In this document: positions 1 through 6,411 of the stretch, one piece after another
Numbering within the stretch: the first letter of the stretch is position 1
How the letters are laid out: every line of letters starts with the position of its first letter
Assembly (NCBI GenBank): GCA_900550135.1
Contig: URQO01000014.1
Location: 1-35,299, forward strand
Source: an uncultured Eubacterium sp.
Lineage (GTDB): Bacteria > Bacillota > Clostridia > Lachnospirales > Lachnospiraceae
Length of the DNA: 35,299 nucleotides
Direction of reading: 5' to 3'
Position numbers and translations under genes: made by a program
Notes under the pieces: model-generated
Told to the model about the DNA's origin: nothing
What the model saw: the letters and a program-made list of their open reading frames with translations, nothing else
The model's database searches: none

Positions 1-1
1 T

Positions 2-949
2 GTGTTAAATCTTGATGCAAATGGTGGAATGCTTGAAAATAAAGAAATCAAGCAATATGACTATCTTGGTGGTGGAAATAGTGGAACATCCATGGCAATA
101 TTTCATTATATTCCTGTTAAATACGGTTATATTTTTAAAGGATGGAATAATAAGAAAGATGGAAGAGGGAACTATTATAAATATATGTATTGGCGTTCCT
201 GGAGAGGGAGAGAGGATTCGGAATTTGACCTCGCTGGAAAGATAGCAGATAGCGACTACTATACTAACCTGACTTTATATGCTGTTTGGGAAAAAAATGA
301 AAATATTCCTATTCCTAAAAATGATACGGTTAAAAATGATACGATACCTGCCGATGAAAAACCAGTAAAAGTAATAGTAAAGAAGTCTGCGATTAGAAAG
401 GCAGTCCGTACAAAAAATAATAAGAAAATTAAAATTACTTGCAAAAAAGTTAAATGTGATGGATATGAATTTAGATACAAAAAATCAACTCTTAAATGGG
501 GTAAATCAGCATCTAAATCAGGATGGAAAACAAAAACTCAAAAAAGTAATAAATTTACATCAAAGAAACTTAAAAAGGGTAATTATTTTGTACAAGTAAG
601 AAGTTATGTAAAAGTTGGCAATAAAAAGGTTTACTCAAATTATACATCTAGAGATTTAATGACTGTAGTTGGTAAATCAACAAAAATTGAAAAAAGTAGA
701 TATTATGAAAAATTAAGTTTTGGAAATGGTAAAATTAAATGTTATACAACAAAATTTATTTCTAATAAATTGAAAAAAGGTTATAGAAGGAGTTATGTAA
801 GAGGTGCTGAAAGCATAAGGAAAGCTATGTCTCCTTATATGACTAAATTTATAGAATGGGGTCTTTATTCAAAAGATGGAAATAAATTATTATATAGATG
901 TTTAGCTGATACAAAAGGAAATTTAATTGAAGAAAAATATTATAAATAA
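2..949 (+). CDS. Secreted InlB-repeat/FN3-like surface protein, 5' partial
   Basis: The open frame runs in from the window edge, so the true start and any signal peptide lie upstream. The first ~95 residues look like a Listeria-Bacteroides (InlB B-type) repeat: an opening LNLDANGGML, a central GYIFKGWNNK and the ending LTLYAVWEK. Residues ~122-225 form a lysine-rich FN3-like domain (KKIKITCKKV, then KKLKKGNYFVQVRSYVKVGNKKVYSNY). It closely resembles the C-terminal domains of the two other secreted proteins here (18525-19799 and 25549-27033). A further ~90-residue basic tail follows that I do not recognise. The protein is probably exported and cell-wall associated. Ligand or adhesin function is inference only. 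It is AT-rich with many Lys and Asn codons. Confidence 0.75.
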   Translation: MLNLDANGGMLENKEIKQYDYLGGGNSGTSMAIFHYIPVKYGYIFKGWNNKKDGRGNYYKYMYWRSWRGREDSEFDLAGKIADSDYYTNLTLYAVWEKNENIPIPKNDTVKNDTIPADEKPVKVIVKKSAIRKAVRTKNNKKIKITCKKVKCDGYEFRYKKSTLKWGKSASKSGWKTKTQKSNKFTSKKLKKGNYFVQVRSYVKVGNKKVYSNYTSRDLMTVVGKSTKIEKSRYYEKLSFGNGKIKCYTTKFISNKLKKGYRRSYVRGAESIRKAMSPYMTKFIEWGLYSKDGNKLLYRCLADTKGNLIEEKYYK

Positions 950-960
950 GGAGAAACTAT

Positions 961-1292
961 ATGAAATTTTATACTGATGGATCAAGAATCAATGGTAAAG
1001 AAGGTTTCATTATAGGTTGGAGTGCTGTTTGTGAATTAGGAGTTCTTGCTTCTAGTTCACAAATTGGTGGTTCCAATATTAATGCTGAAATTTTTGCCAT
1101 TAGAGATCTATTAAAATATTTAACAAATAAAAGAGTTAAAATTTTAGATAATGAAACATAGGAGTTAAATTTAAACATGTCAGAGGTCATGGAAAAGATA
1201 GTTCTATGGAAAAAGAAGATATTTGGGGAAATTTATTCGCTGATTATGTAGCTACTTATGAATCTCAGAAATTAAGAGATTCTTTATCTTAA
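961..1292 (+). pseudogene. Broken ribonuclease H-like gene
   Basis: The gene starts at 961 behind GGAGAAACTAT, 11 bases after the surface protein gene. The first 66 codons match the front of RNase HI: FYTDGS (first catalytic Asp) and NAEIFAI (catalytic Glu), then KRVKILDNE where the third acidic residue is expected, then a TAG at 1159-1161. The family C-terminal part continues in another frame from 1161: FKHVRGHGKDS, then GNLFADYVA with the last catalytic Asp, ending at TAA 1290-1292. The two parts total ~110 residues against ~150 for RNase HI, so an internal deletion has joined them out of frame. Such stand-alone RNase H copies usually ride on mobile or accessory DNA. The product is probably non-functional. 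Confidence 0.7.
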
Positions 1293-1300
1293 ATTTTGTT

Positions 1301-1322
1301 TAATATTATGGATATAATATTA
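1301..1322. repeat. Inverted repeat upstream of the unknown gene
   Basis: TAATATTAT and ATAATATTA are perfect 9-base arms separated by GGAT. The right arm overlaps a TATAAT (1313-1318) and lies just before the ribosome binding site AAGGAGG (1325-1331). It could be an operator, but its AT-only arms make chance more likely than usual. Confidence 0.35.
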
Positions 1323-1338
1323 ATAAGGAGGAATGAAA

Positions 1339-1362
1339 ATGAATACTAAAGAAAACAGTTAG
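1339..1362 (+). other. 7-codon ORF in frame with the next gene, ended by TAG
   Basis: ATG at 1339 sits 7 bases after a strong AAGGAGG. It encodes MNTKENS and then TAG at 1360-1362. The next codon, in the same frame, is the ATG of the following gene (1363), which has no ribosome binding site of its own. Either a nonsense mutation cut the first 8 codons of the original gene and translation restarts, or this is a stop-start leader. Confidence 0.5.
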
Positions 1363-1926
1363 ATGGAGGTATTAGATAAACAAATAGACTTATTAAATAA
1401 AGCTCGTCAAAAAATAGTTAATGAACTAAATAATTGCAATTCAGAGTATATAAATGCAGACAAAAAAGGGGGAAGAGGATGTGGTTTGAGCTCAAAGAGC
1501 AGTGATGACAGAAGAATGTATATGTGGATAAATACAGATTATAATAATAAAGAATATGTAATTAATTTGTTTAAGGATGAAATTGATTATAGAAGTGGGA
1601 ATTGTCATTCACAGATAGGAAGAATATCATTTACAAAAGGATATGTTACAAATAAGAGTAAGACAACATCTCCAAATGTTATACTAAAAGATAATAAAGG
1701 AAGGTATCAAACAAACACTGAAAGAACAGTATTGATTTTTAATTCGTGTAATTGGTTTAATCCCCTTGGGTATTTTGAAAATGAAGATAAAATAAAAGAA
1801 CAATTGGCAAATAAACATTGGATATCAGTAGATGATATTTTGAATAATGAAGAAATGCTGGAAAAATTAGTAGAGGCTTTCGAAAAATTTATCAAGGAAG
1901 ATCAAACTACTAAGGAAAATATATAA
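1363..1926 (+). CDS. Hypothetical protein, 187 aa, unknown family
   Basis: I do not recognise this protein. It has no signal peptide and no membrane segment. It opens with a likely amphipathic helix (residues ~1-30, DKQIDLLNKARQKIVNELNN). A mixed beta-rich middle follows, with MYMWINTDYNNKEYVINLF and CHSQIGRISFTKGY, then VLIFNSCNWFNPLGYF. It ends in an acidic helix (EMLEKLVEAFEKFIKED). Three Cys are scattered rather than paired. The ribosome binding site belongs to the in-frame ATG at 1339, and a TAG lies between that ATG and 1363, so expression depends on reinitiation or the gene is a first-stage pseudogene. A strong terminator follows at 1938, making it a single-gene unit. Its composition is AT-rich like the two genes before it. 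Confidence 0.6.
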   Translation: MEVLDKQIDLLNKARQKIVNELNNCNSEYINADKKGGRGCGLSSKSSDDRRMYMWINTDYNNKEYVINLFKDEIDYRSGNCHSQIGRISFTKGYVTNKSKTTSPNVILKDNKGRYQTNTERTVLIFNSCNWFNPLGYFENEDKIKEQLANKHWISVDDILNNEEMLEKLVEAFEKFIKEDQTTKENI

Positions 1927-1937
1927 AAAATAGAAAT

Positions 1938-1980
1938 GCAGTCTCTATAGTTACTATAGAGGCTGCACTTTTGATTTTAG
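1938..1980 (+). terminator. Rho-independent terminator
   Basis: Arms 1938-1950 (GCAGTCTCTATAG) and 1954-1966 (CTATAGAGGCTGC) pair over 13 bases with one G-T and a TTA loop. An interrupted T-run follows (ACTTTTGATTTT). It closes the unknown gene. Confidence 0.85.
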
Positions 1981-2083
1981 ATGAAATGATTATCGCTTAA
2001 CAAATCCCTTTAAGTATAGTAAAATTGGATAAAACATACTTAACAGATATGAGAAATATAAAAAATGAAAAAATATGCTTTTT

Positions 2084-2100
2084 CCTATTGACATTGTAGG
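2084..2100. promoter_or_regulatory. CCTA-N9-TAGG operator 1, over the cysK -35 box
   Basis: CCTA (2084-2087), nine bases, TAGG (2097-2100), with T/A flanks extending the symmetry. It overlaps the TTGACA of the cysK promoter. The same symmetry and spacing recur at 2134-2150 and, less perfectly, at 3293-3309 and 3336-3352. A repressor of the Rrf2 type (CymR in Bacillus and Staphylococcus) is a reasonable candidate, but its gene is not in this window. Confidence 0.6.
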
Positions 2101-2116
2101 ATTTAAGTTGTATTAT
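2088..2116 (+). promoter_or_regulatory. Promoter of the cys leader and cysK
   Basis: TTGACA (2088-2093), a 17-base spacer and TATTAT (2111-2116) form a near-consensus sigma-A promoter. Transcription would start near 2123, giving a leader of ~200 bases before cysK. Confidence 0.8.
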
Positions 2117-2133
2117 CTGTATTGTAATTAAAA

Positions 2134-2150
2134 CCTACTAAACGTATAGG
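2134..2150. promoter_or_regulatory. CCTA-N9-TAGG operator 2, just downstream of the start site
   Basis: CCTA (2134-2137), nine bases, TAGG (2147-2150). It lies ~50 bases after operator 1 and about 11 bases into the predicted transcript, a position suited to repression. Confidence 0.55.
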
Positions 2151-2179
2151 AAATAAATATTTAAAAAGAGGCAGTTATA

Positions 2180-2269
2180 ATGAACAACAAAAAATCAGCT
2201 TATAATTACAAAATGAGAAAGACATACTGTTGCATTGGAAATGCAAGATCACGAATGTGTAATAAATAA
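2180..2269 (+). CDS. 29-aa Cys-Cys leader peptide upstream of cysK
   Basis: ATG at 2180 lies 8 bases after AGAGG (2167-2171). The frame runs 29 codons to TAA at 2267. Its second half reads TYCCIGNARSRMCNK: Cys codons 17-18 (TGT TGC, 2228-2233) and 27. The consecutive Cys codons form the 5' side of a hairpin, TTGCATT (2230-2236) with AATGCAA (2240-2246), so a ribosome waiting for Cys-tRNA would occupy it. The ORF is inside the transcribed leader of a cysteine synthase gene. This suggests a cysteine-sensing leader peptide (attenuation, or coupling to cysK translation 57 bases on). Small Cys-rich leader ORFs with such a role are known in mycobacteria. No terminator hairpin with a T-run follows, so the mechanism is open. 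The coding call rests on its ribosome binding site, position and composition, not on homology. Confidence 0.6.
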   Translation: MNNKKSAYNYKMRKTYCCIGNARSRMCNK

Positions 2270-2325
2270 CAAAACAATAAAATAAAAAATAGATCGAATA
2301 AAGAATTGAATTGGAGGAAATTAAA

Positions 2326-3258
2326 ATGGCAAAGATTTATAAAAGCGCATCAGAATTAGTAGGAAAGACACCTTTACTTGAGGTAGAAAAATATGAAAAC
2401 AGTGCAGATGTAAAGGACGCACAGATTTTAGTAAAACTTGAATACTTTAATCCGGCAGGAAGTGTAAAAGACAGAGTAGCACTTCAGATGATTGAAGATT
2501 TAGAAGAAAGTGGACAGATTAAACCGGGAGCAACATTGATTGAGCCAACATCAGGAAATACAGGAATTGGTATTGCAGCAGTTGCAGCATCAAAGGGATA
2601 CAAAGTAGTGATTACAATTCCTGAAACAATGAGTGTTGAGAGAAGAAACATTATCAAAGCTTACGGTGCAGAGATAGTTCTTACAGATGGAGCAAAAGGT
2701 ATGAAGGGTGCCATTGCAAAGGCAGAAGAATTAAAAGAAGCAACACCTGGTTCAGTTATCCTTGGACAGTTTGTAAACCCATCAAATCCAAAGGTACACA
2801 GATTAACAACAGGACCTGAAATTTGGGACGACACAGAAGGAAAGGTTGATATCTTTGTAGCCGGTGTTGGTACAGGTGGAACAGTTACAGGTGTTGGTGA
2901 ATACTTAAAGGAAAAGAATCCTGACGTAAAAATAGTAGCTGTTGAACCAAAAGACAGCCCTGTATTATCAGAAGGAAGAGCAGGTGCACATAAGATTCAG
3001 GGAATTGGTGCAGGATTTGTTCCTGATGTACTTAATACAAAGATTTATGATGAAATCATACCTGTATCAAATGAAGATTCATTTGCTACAGCAAAAGCTA
3101 TTGCAAAAACAGAAGGCGTTTTAGTGGGTATTTCATCAGGAGCCGCATTATACGCAGCTACAGAATTAGCAAAGAGACCTGAAAATAAAGGAAAGACAAT
3201 TGTAGCATTACTTCCTGACTCAGGTGACAGATATTACAGCACACCATTATTTGAATAA
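2326..3258 (+). CDS. cysK: Cysteine synthase A (O-acetylserine sulfhydrylase)
   Basis: This PLP enzyme makes L-cysteine from O-acetylserine and sulfide in the cytoplasm. The 310 residues match the family length. NPAGSVKDR carries the PLP lysine (K48). TSGNTGIGIA is the substrate loop, GTGGTVTG the phosphate cradle, and SSGAALYAA plus LLPDSGDRYYSTPLF the C-terminal signature. An in-frame TTG lies at 2311, but ATG at 2326 has GGAGG eight bases upstream and gives the usual MAKIYKSASELVGKTPL start. Upstream lie a good promoter, two inverted-repeat operators and a Cys-rich leader ORF, so it is probably controlled by sulfur or cysteine supply. The O-acetylhomoserine sulfhydrylase gene follows under its own promoter with the same operator type. 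Confidence 0.95.
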   Translation: MAKIYKSASELVGKTPLLEVEKYENSADVKDAQILVKLEYFNPAGSVKDRVALQMIEDLEESGQIKPGATLIEPTSGNTGIGIAAVAASKGYKVVITIPETMSVERRNIIKAYGAEIVLTDGAKGMKGAIAKAEELKEATPGSVILGQFVNPSNPKVHRLTTGPEIWDDTEGKVDIFVAGVGTGGTVTGVGEYLKEKNPDVKIVAVEPKDSPVLSEGRAGAHKIQGIGAGFVPDVLNTKIYDEIIPVSNEDSFATAKAIAKTEGVLVGISSGAALYAATELAKRPENKGKTIVALLPDSGDRYYSTPLFE

Positions 3259-3292
3259 AATAGCATTATTTTTACAGTGAAAAATGATAATT

Positions 3293-3309
3293 CATATAAG
3301 AATAGTAGG
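3293..3309. promoter_or_regulatory. Degenerate CCTA-N9-TAGG operator
   Basis: CATA (3293-3296), nine bases, TAGG (3306-3309): one mismatch to the cysK operators, same spacing. It sits 43 bases upstream of the next copy, resembling the paired arrangement at cysK (50 bases). Confidence 0.35.
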
Positions 3310-3335
3310 CAAGTGAAAAAAATAGAACTATAAAT

Positions 3336-3352
3336 CCTACAAAAATGTTAGA
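3336..3352. promoter_or_regulatory. CCTA-N9-TAGA operator over the metY -35 box
   Basis: CCTA (3336-3339), nine bases, TAGA (3349-3352): one mismatch to the cysK sites. It overlaps the -35 hexamer TAGACA (3349-3354), as operator 1 does at cysK. Confidence 0.5.
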
Positions 3353-3376
3353 CAAAAGCCGCAGAATTATTATAAT
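3349..3376 (+). promoter_or_regulatory. Promoter of the O-acetylhomoserine sulfhydrylase gene
   Basis: TAGACA (3349-3354), a 16-base spacer, TATAAT (3371-3376). One mismatch to the -35 consensus and a perfect -10. Confidence 0.65.
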
Positions 3377-3408
3377 AAAAAAGATTGAAAGTTAAGGAGA
3401 ATATAAAT

Positions 3409-4695
3409 ATGAGCGAAAGAAATTTTAAATTCGAAACATTACAGTTACATGTCGGTCAGGAACAGCCTGATTCTGCAACAGATGCAAGAGCAGTTCCAAT
3501 TTATCAGACAACATCATATGTATTTAGAAATTCAGAACATGCAGCAGCAAGATTTGGATTGGCAGATGCAGGAAATATTTACGGAAGATTAACAAACTCA
3601 ACTCAGGGAGTTTTTGAAGACAGAATTGCAAAGCTTGAAGATGGTGTGGCAGGACTTGCTGTAGCATCAGGTGCAGCGGCAATTACATACACAATCCAGG
3701 CATTAGCAGGTGCAGGAGAACACATTGTTGCACAGAAGACTATCTATGGTGGTACTTCAAACCTTTTAGCACATACATTACCAAACTATGGTATTACAGC
3801 TACATTTGTAGATGCTCACAATTTAGAAGAAGTTGAAGGAGCAATTCAGGAAAATACAAAGGCTATTTATCTTGAAACATTAGGAAATCCTAACAGTGAC
3901 ATTCCTGATCTTGATGCAATTGCTGAAATTGCACACAAGCATGGACTTCCAGTAGTAGTTGACAATACATTTGGTACACCATACCTTATACGTCCAATTG
4001 AACACGGTGCAGACATTGTTGTTCATTCAGCAACTAAATTTATCGGTGGACATGGTACATCACTTGGTGGTGTTATAGTTGATGGTGGTACATTTGACTG
4101 GGCTGCAAGTGGAAGATACCCTGGTATCTCAGAACCAAACCCAAGTTATCACGGAGTTAAGTTTACAGAAGCAGCAGGACAGGCAGCATTTGTTACATAT
4201 ATTAGAGCAATTTTACTTAGAGATACAGGTGCAACAATTTCACCATTTAATGCATTCTTATTACTTCAGGGTACAGAAACATTATCTCTTAGAATTGATA
4301 GACATAATGAAAACACAAAGAAGGTAGTTGAATATTTATCAAACCATCCATTGGTTGAAAAGGTAAATCATCCATCATTACCAGATCATCCTGACCATGC
4401 ATTATATGAAAAATACTTTCCAAATGGTGGAGCAAGTATCTTTACATTTGACATTAAGGGTGGACAGGAAGAAGCACACAAGTTTATCGACAACTTACAG
4501 TTGTTCTCATTACTTGCAAACGTTGCAGATGTTAAGTCATTGGTTATTCACCCTGCAACAACAACACATAGCCAGTGCACAGCTGAAGAATTAGCAGAGC
4601 AGAATATCAATCCAAACACAATCAGATTATCAATTGGTACAGAAAATATCGATGATATTATTGAAGATTTGGATGAAGCATTTAAGACGTTATAA
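3409..4695 (+). CDS. metY: O-acetylhomoserine sulfhydrylase (Cys/Met metabolism PLP enzyme)
   Basis: This enzyme converts O-acetylhomoserine plus sulfide (or methanethiol) to homocysteine (or methionine), in the cytoplasm. The 428-residue length is typical of the OAH sulfhydrylase branch, longer than MetB/MetC (~380). VPIYQTTSYVF and YGRLTNST lie near the N-terminus. SATKFIGGHG carries the PLP lysine (K210). The insert GRYPGISEPNPSYHG is characteristic of this branch. RLSIGTENIDDIIEDL is the C-terminal signature. ATG at 3409 follows AAGGAG; an in-frame TTG at 3385 is less likely. Its promoter overlaps a CCTA-N9-TAGA element shared with cysK, so the two genes are probably co-regulated. With CysK it covers both routes for fixing sulfide into amino acids. 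Confidence 0.93.
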   Translation: MSERNFKFETLQLHVGQEQPDSATDARAVPIYQTTSYVFRNSEHAAARFGLADAGNIYGRLTNSTQGVFEDRIAKLEDGVAGLAVASGAAAITYTIQALAGAGEHIVAQKTIYGGTSNLLAHTLPNYGITATFVDAHNLEEVEGAIQENTKAIYLETLGNPNSDIPDLDAIAEIAHKHGLPVVVDNTFGTPYLIRPIEHGADIVVHSATKFIGGHGTSLGGVIVDGGTFDWAASGRYPGISEPNPSYHGVKFTEAAGQAAFVTYIRAILLRDTGATISPFNAFLLLQGTETLSLRIDRHNENTKKVVEYLSNHPLVEKVNHPSLPDHPDHALYEKYFPNGGASIFTFDIKGGQEEAHKFIDNLQLFSLLANVADVKSLVIHPATTTHSQCTAEELAEQNINPNTIRLSIGTENIDDIIEDLDEAFKTL

Positions 4696-4744
4696 TTCAG
4701 ATTTGAGTGTTTAGGCACCGGATTAAGTATTAAAATAAAAATAG

Positions 4745-4815
4745 AGACCTTCGAAAACATAGTATATTGCAAATTTAAAGAAGTAATATATTAAAGTGGC
4801 GAAGGTCTTTATTTT
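4745..4815 (+). terminator. Probable terminator after metY
   Basis: AGACCTTCG (4745-4753) and CGAAGGTCT (4800-4808) pair perfectly over 9 bases, followed by TTATTTTC. The loop is unusually long (46 bases) but has internal AT-rich pairing (TATATT with AATATA). Confidence 0.55.
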
Positions 4816-4897
4816 CGTACTTCAAAGAAAAATAGTTTTGTGCTAAAATACAACTCATAGTGGGTATAAATGCTAAAATAAAAAATGGGAGATAAGT

Positions 4898-5329
4898 ATG
4901 CCAGGTACAAAAAAAGAATTTATAAGAATGACAAAGTTTATGCTGTTTTCAATATCAGCAGGAGTAATAGAGGCAGTTGTTTTTTCATTGATGAATGAAT
5001 TAACCAATCTGGAATATTGGCCATGTTACCTTACAGCATTGGTTCTTACAGTGTTGTGGAATTTTACTTTAAACAGACACTTTACATTTCAGGCAGCAAA
5101 TAATATTCCTGTTGCAATGACAAAAGTGGCTATATTTTATGCAGTATTTACACCTATTACAACCATCGGCGGAAATTATTTAGTTGAAACAGTAGGATTT
5201 AACGAATATTTCGTAACGGCAATGAGCATGATACTTAATTTTGTAACAGAATATGTATATGATAGATTTATTGTTTTTGGAAAAGCAATTGATACAAAAA
5301 AACAGCCAACTCCAATTATTGAAGAATAA
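4898..5329 (+). CDS. GtrA-like membrane protein
   Basis: A 143-residue integral membrane protein with four hydrophobic segments across residues ~10-130. It has the GtrA family pattern: an opening helix with FSISAGVIEAVVFSL, the conserved WNFTLNRHFTF after the second segment, and a last helix ending FVTEYVYDRFIVFG. GtrA proteins are linked to moving lipid-linked sugars across the membrane for cell-surface polysaccharide. ATG at 4898 follows GGGAG. No glycosyltransferase gene lies beside it, so the substrate cannot be read from context. It appears to be a single-gene unit. Confidence 0.85.
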   Translation: MPGTKKEFIRMTKFMLFSISAGVIEAVVFSLMNELTNLEYWPCYLTALVLTVLWNFTLNRHFTFQAANNIPVAMTKVAIFYAVFTPITTIGGNYLVETVGFNEYFVTAMSMILNFVTEYVYDRFIVFGKAIDTKKQPTPIIEE

Positions 5330-5361
5330 TTAATTTTCATCTGTTTGTGATGATGAATAAT

Positions 5362-5390
5362 TTAGTCAATAACTGTTGTAGAAATATAAT
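5362..5390 (+). promoter_or_regulatory. Possible promoter of the dehydrogenase operon
   Basis: A perfect TATAAT (5385-5390) lies 17 bases after a poor -35 (TTAGTC, 5362-5367), ~70 bases before the operon start. The weak -35 suggests an activator or a low basal level. Confidence 0.35.
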
Positions 5391-5459
5391 TAAACAGGTG
5401 ATTAGTACATAAATCTGATTAGATGATGCTTGTGAGAGGAAAGCAGAAAAGGAGCAAAA

Positions 5460-6410
5460 ATGTTGACAAACAGAAAGATAGTAATCATTGGTGCAGGACA
5501 TGTAGGAACACATTGTGCAGTAGCACTTAGTTTTCAAAATATTTGTGATGAAATTGTATTTATTGATAAGGACCAAACAAAAGCTAAAAGTCAGGCAATG
5601 GATTTGGCAGACAGCGTTTGCTTCTTACCGTCAGCTGTAAATATAAGAGTGGGAGATTATAATGATTGCAGTGATGCAGATATTATAGTTATTGCAGCAG
5701 GAGTTCCAAGACTTCCGGGACAGACAAGACTGGATACATTAGGAGCATCAGTTGTATGTGTAAAAGATGTTGTAGAGAATCTTAAAAAAATAGATATTAA
5801 AGGTGTTGTTATAACCATTACCAATCCGGCAGACATTATTGCTGACTATGTTAGAAAAGGTTTGGATTTACCTAAAAATCGCGTGTTTAGCACAGGAACT
5901 TCACTTGACACTGCAAGAACAAGAAGAACTGTGGCAGATTTGTGTCAGGTTGATCCACATAGTGTAGTGGCATTTGCTATGGGCGAACATGGTGACTCAT
6001 CAATGGTTCCATTTTCACATATGAATATTTGTGGAGTTCCATACAAAAAGTTTGTGGAAACTTATAAGGAAAGATGTGTGGATTTTGCTGATAATAAAGT
6101 TACCGAAGGCACACATATGAGAGGAATGGATATTATCAATGGAAAGGGTTCCACAGAGTTTGGAATTGGTGCAGCCCTTGCTGATATGGCAAAAGCAGTG
6201 CTTACAGATGAACACAGAATACTTCCGGCATCTGCGTTGCTTGAAGGAGAATACGGACAAAAGTATGTTCATGCAGGAGTGCCTTGCATTATAGGAAGAA
6301 ATGGAATAGAAGAAGTTATAGAACTTGATTTAACAAAACAGGAACTTGAACTGTTTGGAAAATCATGTGACATTATTAGAGAGCACATAAAGATGGCAGA
6401 AAGGATATAA
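5460..6410 (+). CDS. Lactate/malate dehydrogenase family protein, malate-type specificity residue
   Basis: NAD-dependent 2-hydroxyacid dehydrogenase, 316 residues, the normal family length. IVIIGAGHVGTHCA is the Rossmann glycine motif, and D36 at the end of the second strand favours NAD over NADP. AMGEHGDSS holds the catalytic His and LDTARTRR the substrate-binding Arg. In the mobile loop, GVPRLPGQTR, the position that is Gln in lactate dehydrogenases is Arg (R84), as in malate dehydrogenases. R90 is the loop catalytic Arg. Overall the sequence looks closer to bacterial L-LDH than to E. coli Mdh, so substrate prediction from similarity alone may mislead. ATG at 5460 follows AAAAGGAG. It is the first gene of a tight operon; the next starts one base after its stop. 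Confidence 0.85.
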   Translation: MLTNRKIVIIGAGHVGTHCAVALSFQNICDEIVFIDKDQTKAKSQAMDLADSVCFLPSAVNIRVGDYNDCSDADIIVIAAGVPRLPGQTRLDTLGASVVCVKDVVENLKKIDIKGVVITITNPADIIADYVRKGLDLPKNRVFSTGTSLDTARTRRTVADLCQVDPHSVVAFAMGEHGDSSMVPFSHMNICGVPYKKFVETYKERCVDFADNKVTEGTHMRGMDIINGKGSTEFGIGAALADMAKAVLTDEHRILPASALLEGEYGQKYVHAGVPCIIGRNGIEEVIELDLTKQELELFGKSCDIIREHIKMAERI

Positions 6411-6411
6411 A

